From UBA1181 sp045617845 (GTDB lineage Bacteria; Bacteroidota; Bacteroidia; Bacteroidales; Paludibacteraceae), in the NCBI GenBank assembly GCA_045617845.1, contig JAZLJL010000035.1:1-59799 (forward strand): a stretch of DNA of 59,799 bases. Reading direction: 5' to 3'. The notes under the pieces are model-generated. The model did not search any database, was not told the DNA's origin, and saw only the letters and a program-made list of their open reading frames with translations. This document shows, in pieces, positions 53,337-59,799 of this stretch. Position 1 is the first letter of the stretch, and each line of letters starts with the position of its first letter. The position numbers and the translations under genes are program-made.

Positions 53337-54029
53337 TCACCTCACAAGCGAGATGAACTCCTTCATACCTTCCGACGCACCCTTCTGGATTACATGGACC
53401 GACCTGCCGGAAGGGACACTTACCGGCTTAGGATCAATGAGATAGATAGGGGCTTCCCTTCTCAGGTAATTGACCAAACCCGCAGCCGGATATACGACCA
53501 AGGAACTTCCCACAATCAAGAAGATATCGGCCTGTTCGACCAACTCGATGGCAGGCTCAATCATAGGGACTGGCTCACCGAACCAGACGATGAAGGGACG
53601 CAACTGTGCGCCATCGGATGCCTTATCGCCCAAATGGATTTCACTCTCCATCGTAGGCAACTCGGTCACGAGTTTAGGATTATTGACGGAACACACCTTC
53701 ATCAATTCGCCATGCAGGTGAAGCACCGAAGAACTACCGGCGCGCTCGTGCAAATCGTCGATGTTCTGGGTAATGATGCGGACATCGAAATCATCCTCCA
53801 GCTCCTTGAGTCCGATATGTCCATAATTCGGAAGATGGTTTTTCAAATCCTTACGCATGTCGTTATAGAAATCCAACACGAGCTTCGGATCACGGTCGAA
53901 CCCCTCAGGCGTAGCGACGTCCTCGACTCGATACTCGTTCCATAAGCCATCAGAATCACGGAACGTGCGAATTCCACTCTCCGCACTGATTCCCGCACCC
54001 GTCAAGACAACCAATTTTTTCTTTCCCAT
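53337..54029 (-). CDS. cobB: Sir2 family NAD-dependent protein deacylase
   Basis: The protein has 230 residues from the ATG at 54029; a TTG at 54065 would overlap the upstream gene. Family motifs are VLTGAGISAESGIRTFRDSDGLW, IITQNIDDLHERAGS and LHLHGEL, then LRPFIVWFGEPVP, LIVGSSLVVYPAAG and IYLIDPKP. The four zinc Cys of E. coli CobB are not there (only KVCSVNN remains). The Tyr-X-X-Arg pair of desuccinylases reads YNDMR, one residue longer. It should remove acyl groups from lysines using NAD, but acyl preference is uncertain. It is followed nine bases later by the PL14-like gene. Confidence 0.92.
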   Translation of the reverse strand: MGKKKLVVLTGAGISAESGIRTFRDSDGLWNEYRVEDVATPEGFDRDPKLVLDFYNDMRKDLKNHLPNYGHIGLKELEDDFDVRIITQNIDDLHERAGSSSVLHLHGELMKVCSVNNPKLVTELPTMESEIHLGDKASDGAQLRPFIVWFGEPVPMIEPAIELVEQADIFLIVGSSLVVYPAAGLVNYLRREAPIYLIDPKPVSVPSGRSVHVIQKGASEGMKEFISLVR

Positions 54030-54046
54030 AACTTCCCTATTGAAAA

Positions 54047-54529
54047 TCAATATTTCCGATTCCAAATCTCAGAATAGATGAAAGCCCTCTTCGCATCTTC
54101 CGGCGTATCGAAAGAAATTTCATTTTCCGACCCGATCTCGGAAGCGGAGATGGGAGCATCCTCCGTCCTCATATTTTTGTCCTTGTTTTTCTTCTTTTTG
54201 TTTTTCCCTGAGAAAGACTCATAGGTCGACGCATAGTTCTCGAGTTCACCAGACAAAAAAGGAGAAGAAGATTTCTTCTGCGTTTTTGGGGACTGTTTTT
54301 TTTCTGAAGAGAATTTTTCCTCATACGGGCTCACATTCTCTTCCAAACGTCGACGATAGGAATCCATTTGATTCTGTACCGACGGACGTATGCCCGGCAC
54401 TCCCCCGCGGGGATCTGGGTTGGGATCTTCAGGTTCGTTCCCAGTAGTTTTAGACCTTTTATCCTTTATCAAGGAATAGAAAAAAAAGCCTATCACTATT
54501 AATAAATATAAAACAGCCTTAACACCCAT
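54047..54529 (-). CDS. Conserved Bacteroidales hypothetical protein with one membrane helix
   Basis: The protein has 160 residues. A membrane helix at the N-terminus (VLYLLIVIGFFFYSLI) is followed by a long charged, low-complexity region rich in Lys, Ser, Pro and Glu, including KNKKKKNKDKN. The protein ends in DTPEDAKRAFIYSEIWNRKY. From memory, a related ending (EAxRAFIYSEIxNRKY) is common in Bacteroidales proteins of unknown function. No function is known to me. The next gene (sirtuin) starts 17 bases after its stop, so they are likely one operon. Confidence 0.75.
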   Translation of the reverse strand: MGVKAVLYLLIVIGFFFYSLIKDKRSKTTGNEPEDPNPDPRGGVPGIRPSVQNQMDSYRRRLEENVSPYEEKFSSEKKQSPKTQKKSSSPFLSGELENYASTYESFSGKNKKKKNKDKNMRTEDAPISASEIGSENEISFDTPEDAKRAFIYSEIWNRKY

Positions 54530-54689
54530 ATTTTACAAGTTAATGGTAAAAAACAATATACGAGACCAATCCGACCTCTTTCCTTCGAAGAATATACAAT
54601 ACTTTGCGCAGAGCACGTCATGCATCTCCCAATCGATCTATTCCGAAAAGGGAATTTAAATTTTCCACAATACGAAATTCAGACCAAGA

Positions 54690-55001
54690 TTACAAGTTAG
54701 CCTCAATTTTCGCGACGATATCAGGTTTAGGATAACCGCCCACAAGCTTATCCACGATTTCACCATTACGGACCAAGAAAAGCGTCGGCACGTTACGAAC
54801 CTTGTACTTGTCGACCAAATCAGGGTTATCGTCCACATCGACTTTGCCGATTACGACGCGGTCGGCATAAGTCTGGGACAACTCCTCCAAGATGGAAGCC
54901 ACGTTTTTACAAGGCACACACCAACTTGCGCCGAAATCCAAAACTAACAGTTTATCGTTCTGTTCAATCTCTTCGTAATTAGCATCTGTAATAGTTATCA
55001 T
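54690..55001 (-). CDS. trxA: Thioredoxin with CVPC active site
   Basis: The protein has 103 residues from the ATG at 55001; a TTG at 55007 would add two residues. The thioredoxin fold is clear: LVLDFGASWCVPCKNV with active-site Cys28 and Cys31, KVDVDDNPDLVDKYKVRNVPTLFLVRNGE with the cis-Pro, and GGYPKPDIVAKIEANL at the end. The active site is CVPC instead of the usual CGPC. It lies 51 bases after dnaE, a neighbour order common in this phylum from memory. Confidence 0.95.
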   Translation of the reverse strand: MITITDANYEEIEQNDKLLVLDFGASWCVPCKNVASILEELSQTYADRVVIGKVDVDDNPDLVDKYKVRNVPTLFLVRNGEIVDKLVGGYPKPDIVAKIEANL

Positions 55002-55052
55002 ACTCAAATATTTTTATTTACATTATTTATTACAAAAATCATTCCATGACAA

Positions 55053-58000
55053 TCAAGCCACACTCAATTCCAACACACCATCTTCCTTCAATTGCTCCAA
55101 GAAAGTCATCAAAGCCTGGGTTAGCTTTATCTTTCGTGTACGGGAAGTGACATTCACCGCCACACCGGACGTCTGTTCGATGACTGACAACTGAAGGTTC
55201 ACATTACCAGTCTGTTCATCAATGAGTGACAAAAAGTCAGAGACGAACTCCGGATTGACATTCTCCTCTTTTATGCGTATGGTAAGATTACCATTGAAAT
55301 CCCGGCTCTCCTCCGCCAACGGTTTCACAGTACCTAGATTGAAATCTATGAAATCACCGAACCGCCTCTTGGAATACCTTCCGCTGATATACACCATCAT
55401 ACCCTTCTCGTAAGGGGCGAATTTCATGATGTCCTCCGACCGGAAAAGGGCGAAACGATGCGTGCCAGAATAATCCTCCACGGTGATGAACCTGCAAGGA
55501 TTTCCCTTCTTCGACACGGAAGAGACAGCCTCAACGATCACGCCTCCCATCATCAACTCCTGATCCAAATGGTTGTTGCCGAAATCATTGTCGGACTCCA
55601 AATCATTCATCCTCACATTGCAAATATAATTTAAAAAGACATAATATGCATCAAGAGGATGGGCAGAAAGATAGACTCCCACCAATTCTTTTTCTTTTTC
55701 CAGCTTATAAATGTCCGACCACAATTCCGTCTTAGGCAGAATCGGTTGCTGAGGCTTCATGCCCACGTCGCCTCCGAACAACGACTGCACACTGCTTTGC
55801 GCGGCGACCTTGCATTGGTTCCCATATTGGCAAATCACTTCGGAGACGGGACGACCTTTGTCGCTCATCGCCATGATCTGTTCCCTTGAACAATCCGGGA
55901 AGCAATCGAAGGCGCCAGACAAAGCCAAACTTTCGATTGTCTTTCTGTTGCACGCCTTCAGGTCCACACGCTCCACGAAGTCGAAAATGGATGTGTACGG
56001 TCCATTCTTATCCCGTTCGTTGACGATAGCCAACACAGCAGCCTCGCCCACTCCCTTGACGCCACCCAAGCCGAAGCGGATCTCTCCGTTCTTGTTCACC
56101 GTGAAATTCAAATCGGACTCGTTCACGTCTGGCCCCTTCACCTTAATCTTCATGGCTTTGCACTCTTCCATAAACTTTTGGACCTCAGTGATGGTATCCT
56201 TACTTATGGTGAGGTTGGCCGCCAAGTACTCAGCCGGATAGTGGGCCTTCAGGTAACCTGTCTGATAAGCCACCCAGGCGTAGCATGCGGCGTGCGATTT
56301 ATTGAACGCATAGGATGCGAACGCCTCCCAGTCCTTCCAGATTTTCTCGAGTGTCTCCCGAAGTTGGTCGTCGCTCATCTCCTCAGTCAAGCCATCGCGG
56401 ATATGAGGGTTTTTCATGGCGCCCTCAATAAACTTAGGCTTCAGTTCCTCCAGCATCTTGAAAATCTTCTTACCCATCGCCTTACGCAAGGAGTCCGACT
56501 GTCCACGGGTAAATCCGGCCAACAGACGGGACAGAAGCATAACCTGCTCCTGGTAAACGGTGACGCCATAAGAGTCGCCCAAGTACTTCTCCATGATAGG
56601 AAGGTCATACTTGATCTCCTCCCGTCCGTGCTTACGGGCGATGAAGTTAGGAATATAGCCGATAGGCCCCGGTCGGTAAAGGGCGTTCATGGCGATAAGG
56701 TCGGTGATGACGGTAGGCTTCAGTTCCCTCAGATACTTCTGCATACCGGGGCTTTCGAACTGGAACACTCCGATCGTGCGGCCCTCGCCAAAAAGTTGGT
56801 ATGTTAGTTCGTCGTCCAAAGGGATATGGTCTATATCCACATCGATGCCCTTGGATTTCTTCACGTTCTGTATGGTGGTTTTTATCAGCGTAAGCGTAAT
56901 AAGACCCAAGAAGTCCATCTTGATGAGGCCGACGCTTTCGATAACGTGTCCATCGTACTGCGTCACGAGCACGTCGCGGTTGGTCTCCTTATCCTTGACC
57001 ACGCACATCGGCGCAAAATTAGTAAGGTCGTCCGCACCGATGATCACACCACAGGCGTGGATTCCTATCTGACGATTGGTATCCTCCAGCTGCTCGGCGT
57101 ACTCACACATCGTCGAAATGTTCTGGTCGTTGGAATATCTCGCCTCCTTGAGCGCCGGGACATACTTGAAGCAATTGGTAAGTTTCACCTTAGGCGGTTT
57201 CTTGCCCGACGAAGCGAATGTCTTACCCGTTTCAGGGTCTATGAAATCGTCGAATTTATCCGGCACCAATTTCTTGAGGCGGTTCACCTCGTCGAGCGGC
57301 ACCTTCTGAACGCGGGCCACATCCGCAAGGGCGGATTTCGTCGCCATGGTACCATATGTGATGATACGAGCCACCTTTTCCTTTCCATATTTCTTGGTAA
57401 CCCACTCAATGATTTTTCCTGTATCCTCGAAGTCAACATCGATATCGGGAAGGGAGATACGGTCCGGATTGAGGAAACGTTCAAACAGAAGGTCGTAAGT
57501 AAGAGGGTCTATATCGGTGATTTTGAGGCAATAGGCGACTACCGAACCCGCAGCTGAACCACGGCCCGGGCCCACGAACATACCCAACTCCTCACGCGCG
57601 GCGCGTATATAATCTTGAACAATAAGGAAGTAACCAGGGAAACCCATGGTCTTCATGACATGGAGTTCGAAGATAATTTGGTCCTTCGTCTTCTGGTCCA
57701 ATTCGACGTCATACAGATTGTTCTCCGCATTCCAAGTAAGCTTGGCGCCATAGCGCATGGCGGCGCCTTCCCACGCCAGCTTATTCAAGTAGTCGGCCTC
57801 CAACTTGATACGATAGAGTTTCTCGTAACCGCCCAAACGTTTTATTTTCTTGTCGGCATCCTTCTTGGAGAGCACTTCATTGCCCTTCTCGTCGCGGGTG
57901 AACTCGTTGAAAAGGTCCTCGTCGGTGAATCGTTGACGGTACTGTTCCTCCGTGCCGAACTCCTCCGGGATCTCATACTTAGGCATGATAGGGCCGGAAT

Positions 58001-59024
58001 CGATCGAGTAGACCTCCACCTTGTCGGCAATTTCGAGGGTGTTGCTGAGCGCCTCGGGATAGTCCGGGAAAATGGCAGCCATCTCGTCGGGGGTCTTCAG
58101 CCACTCCTGCTTGGTATACATCATGGTACGGTTAGGGTCATCGTAATCGATGCCTGTCGACAGGCATACCAGACGCTCATGCGCCTCTCCATGGTTCTCC
58201 TCCACGAAATGGACGTCGTTGGTACAGATGATTTTGACGCCGCATTTCCTAGCCAAGTCCACGAGGACAGGATTAACCTGCTCCTGTCGCTCAAAGGTGT
58301 CGTACGAAGCGTTAGGCTTATCGGTCTTGTGTCTTTGAAGTTCTATGTAGTAATCCTCGCCAAAGATACCCTTGTACCACATGATGGCATCCTCAGCCCC
58401 TTGGATGTCGCCACCCATGATTTTCTGCGGGATCTCGCCTCCCAAGCATGCCGAGCAGACAATGAGGCCCTCATGGTATTTCTCCAGGATAATCTTATCG
58501 ATACGGGGTTTCCCATAAAAGCCATCGGTATAGGCCTGTGACGCCAATTTACAGAGGTTAAGGTAACCGGTCTTGTTTTTCGCCAACAATATAAGGTGCC
58601 ATCCGTTACGGTCTGGAATGAACTCCTTACCGGTCTCCGGATCAATCTCCTTGTAATCCTTGTCCTTGTCATGAAGTGTACGCCTGGCACAATACGCCTC
58701 TATACCGATAATGGGTTTAAAAGGGATAAATGTCTCGGCATCGGCCTTCAGCTTCTCTAGTTTTTGCTGGAGCTCCGCTATCTTGGTCTCGTCCGACGTC
58801 TTCCCGATCTCCTCTTCACACTCCTTAATTTTTTTCTCCGGACCTCCGTTATACTTGCCCACATAGTCGCACAAGTCCTTGATACCGAACATACATCCGT
58901 GGTCGGTAAGGGCCATTGCGTGCATTCCGTTTTTCACGCATTTATCCACCAGGTCGGGCACCTTGCTCATGCCGTCCAGCATGGAATAGTGCGAGTGCAC
59001 ATGCAAATGAACAAATTCCGCCAT
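55053..59024 (-). CDS. dnaE: DNA polymerase III alpha subunit
   Basis: The protein has 1323 residues. The N-terminal PHP domain starts FVHLHVHSHYSMLDGMSKV. It is interrupted near residue 70 by a charged coiled-coil insert (ECEEEIGKTSDETKIAEL to about 95). The polymerase core has GRGSAAGSVVAY, the catalytic LPDIDVDFED and FERFLNPDR. Helix-hairpin-helix (VKGVGEAAVLAIV) and OB-fold (GGVIVEAVSSVSKKG) regions follow. It is the replicative polymerase. The start ATG lies 35 bases after a good -7 box. Confidence 0.97.
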   Translation of the reverse strand: MAEFVHLHVHSHYSMLDGMSKVPDLVDKCVKNGMHAMALTDHGCMFGIKDLCDYVGKYNGGPEKKIKECEEEIGKTSDETKIAELQQKLEKLKADAETFIPFKPIIGIEAYCARRTLHDKDKDYKEIDPETGKEFIPDRNGWHLILLAKNKTGYLNLCKLASQAYTDGFYGKPRIDKIILEKYHEGLIVCSACLGGEIPQKIMGGDIQGAEDAIMWYKGIFGEDYYIELQRHKTDKPNASYDTFERQEQVNPVLVDLARKCGVKIICTNDVHFVEENHGEAHERLVCLSTGIDYDDPNRTMMYTKQEWLKTPDEMAAIFPDYPEALSNTLEIADKVEVYSIDSGPIMPKYEIPEEFGTEEQYRQRFTDEDLFNEFTRDEKGNEVLSKKDADKKIKRLGGYEKLYRIKLEADYLNKLAWEGAAMRYGAKLTWNAENNLYDVELDQKTKDQIIFELHVMKTMGFPGYFLIVQDYIRAAREELGMFVGPGRGSAAGSVVAYCLKITDIDPLTYDLLFERFLNPDRISLPDIDVDFEDTGKIIEWVTKKYGKEKVARIITYGTMATKSALADVARVQKVPLDEVNRLKKLVPDKFDDFIDPETGKTFASSGKKPPKVKLTNCFKYVPALKEARYSNDQNISTMCEYAEQLEDTNRQIGIHACGVIIGADDLTNFAPMCVVKDKETNRDVLVTQYDGHVIESVGLIKMDFLGLITLTLIKTTIQNVKKSKGIDVDIDHIPLDDELTYQLFGEGRTIGVFQFESPGMQKYLRELKPTVITDLIAMNALYRPGPIGYIPNFIARKHGREEIKYDLPIMEKYLGDSYGVTVYQEQVMLLSRLLAGFTRGQSDSLRKAMGKKIFKMLEELKPKFIEGAMKNPHIRDGLTEEMSDDQLRETLEKIWKDWEAFASYAFNKSHAACYAWVAYQTGYLKAHYPAEYLAANLTISKDTITEVQKFMEECKAMKIKVKGPDVNESDLNFTVNKNGEIRFGLGGVKGVGEAAVLAIVNERDKNGPYTSIFDFVERVDLKACNRKTIESLALSGAFDCFPDCSREQIMAMSDKGRPVSEVICQYGNQCKVAAQSSVQSLFGGDVGMKPQQPILPKTELWSDIYKLEKEKELVGVYLSAHPLDAYYVFLNYICNVRMNDLESDNDFGNNHLDQELMMGGVIVEAVSSVSKKGNPCRFITVEDYSGTHRFALFRSEDIMKFAPYEKGMMVYISGRYSKRRFGDFIDFNLGTVKPLAEESRDFNGNLTIRIKEENVNPEFVSDFLSLIDEQTGNVNLQLSVIEQTSGVAVNVTSRTRKIKLTQALMTFLEQLKEDGVLELSVA

Positions 59025-59058
59025 TTTATTAGGGTTTATGAATGATTGCTAACTCTGA

Positions 59059-59066
59059 CAAAATTA
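59059..59066 (-). promoter_or_regulatory. -7 promoter box for dnaE-trxA
   Basis: The minus strand reads TAATTTTG, an exact TAnnTTTG match, 35 bases before the dnaE start. The -33 region is weak. Confidence 0.55.
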
Positions 59067-59519
59067 TAATGAATTTTATAGAAAGATACGGGTCGAAAAT
59101 TTTTCTTTAAGAAAGTTTTTTATATTACCGCTAGTAATGACCACCCAGACGGATTTCCTAACAAGCAAATTATAAAGCGATTATGTAATTTTAAGATTCA
59201 ATGGAAGTTGCACATACCCTCCAATACATTATTCCACAGGTTCTCCCATAGGTATTACCCTAACCAGGGATGTTTCAAACGGAAGCTTCGAATATATTTC
59301 GAGGTGAAAAAGTTCTGGAATCGCTTGACTGATTAAGAAGATATTCTTACTTTATATGGCATTATGGTTAAGATGGATTTTATAATATAATATAATATAG
59401 TATAGTCTATCATTACTGTCCACTAAAAATCGCAAAAAGCTCTTTGAATTAATTGAATTATAGTTAGTTGCAGACGATTTTAGAGTCAACGGACTTGAAT
59501 TTTTAAATTTGCAGCCTAA
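59067..59519. other. Non-coding region between dnaE and the IS4 relic
   Basis: About 450 bases with no gene that I can support. It includes a five-unit pentamer tandem (59381-59405) and, near 59417-59450, a segment that could be the left end of the IS element. A TAAATTTG box (59504-59511), an exact TAnnTTTG match, lies just before the relic. Confidence 0.45.
59381..59405. repeat. Pentanucleotide tandem repeat
   Basis: Five head-to-tail copies of TATAA/TATAG (three TATAA then two TATAG) make up exactly 25 bases. Confidence 0.85.
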
Positions 59520-59799
59520 TTAAATGGCTGTATATTTCAAGACAAATTCGTTTTTGCTCAAATTGTTTCCCTCTTGGATAGAAATCACTTCAATTATCTT
59601 GTTCGCAAGTATGATGCAGATAGGTACGTCAAACACTTCACCTTTTATCTCACCAATGCCAAGCACATAACCTCTCTTCAAGTCGCTGAACTATATAAAA
59701 ACAGATGGCAGGTCGAGCTGTTTTTCAAATGGCTCAAGCAACATTTGAGAATAAAAAAGTTTTGGGGAACAACCGAAAATGCAGTTAAAATACAAGTTT
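59520..59799 (+). pseudogene. IS4-family transposase with large internal deletion (continues past the window)
   Basis: One open frame of 93 codons runs to the window edge after a stop at 59517. Codons up to about 59639 give an N-terminal piece (DKFVFAQIVSLLDRN, then KYDADRYVKHFT) of Bacteroidetes IS4-type transposases. Directly after it, from about 59640, comes the C-terminal part (FYLTN, then VAELYKNRWQVELFFKWLKQ). That part has the Y-R-E-K signature of the family: Tyr at 59694, Arg 59703, Glu 59715, Lys 59736. The middle of the enzyme, with the first two catalytic Asp and some 200-250 residues, is missing in frame. No in-frame ATG is seen at the front. It cannot be an active transposase. 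Confidence 0.85.

Noticed and set aside
55759..58541. Long plus-strand frames opposite dnaE, lysS and pgi
   Set aside because: Codon structure, motifs and starts all favour the minus-strand genes; the opposite frames show no known domains.

Overview
The window is from a Bacteroidota chromosome, most likely order Bacteroidales. The signs are type IX secretion system (T9SS) sorting domains of both type A and type B, a PorP/SprF-family protein, a lysyl-tRNA synthetase with the extra C-terminal domain known in this phylum, ATGA start/stop overlaps, almost no Shine-Dalgarno sequences, and promoters of the Bacteroidetes form TTTG-N19-22-TAnnTTTG. I cannot fix the family. Nearly all genes read on the minus strand. 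The exceptions are the C10 peptidase at the left edge, a three-gene cluster plus tRNA-Asn at 31.9-34.8 kb, tRNA-Asp at 47.5 kb, and the transposase relic at the right edge.

Left edge (1-2150): a secreted C10 (streptopain-like) cysteine protease lies between two direct copies of a short, AT-rich, MITE-like repeat. Surface polysaccharide locus (2148-18668, minus strand): read in transcription order it has Wza-like export lipoprotein, Wzc-like tyrosine autokinase, UDP-sugar dehydrogenase, Wzx flippase, TupA-like ATP-grasp enzyme, Wzy-like polymerase, three glycosyltransferases, a PglC-like initiating phosphoglycosyl transferase, a PglE-like aminotransferase, a CapD/PglF-like dehydratase and mannose-6-phosphate isomerase. 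This is a complete Wzx/Wzy-type system that probably starts on a 4-amino-4,6-dideoxy sugar.

Housekeeping (18.8-23.6 kb): DedA, pgi, gpsA, lysS. Surface/T9SS module (23.8-29.7 kb): a 1624-residue multi-Ig adhesin with a type B T9SS signal, followed by its probable PorP/SprF partner. Then come DUF3109 plus M16 peptidase, and divergently an MBL hydrolase, a PlsC-like acyltransferase and a CE2-like esterase. The 34.9-37.9 kb stretch holds a Vsr endonuclease without a visible methylase partner, and an overlapping gene pair (Cthe_2159-like protein and a tiny type A T9SS cargo) that share an N-terminal module. Next are a SNF2 helicase, prs, and an MBOAT plus two SGNH proteins that look like an O-acetylation system. 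The right end has a hexapeptide transferase, HAD, GH3, a PL14-like T9SS lyase, a sirtuin, a small membrane protein, thioredoxin, dnaE, and an internally deleted IS4-family transposase.

No CRISPR array, prophage, rRNA or classical defence island was seen. The most unusual items are the split T9SS pair at 35.5-37.9 kb with its long leader, the repeat-flanked protease, the Gly-rich adhesin with its PorP/SprF partner, the Gly-Tyr tail of the Wzc kinase, terminators butted against the next start codon, and the deleted transposase.
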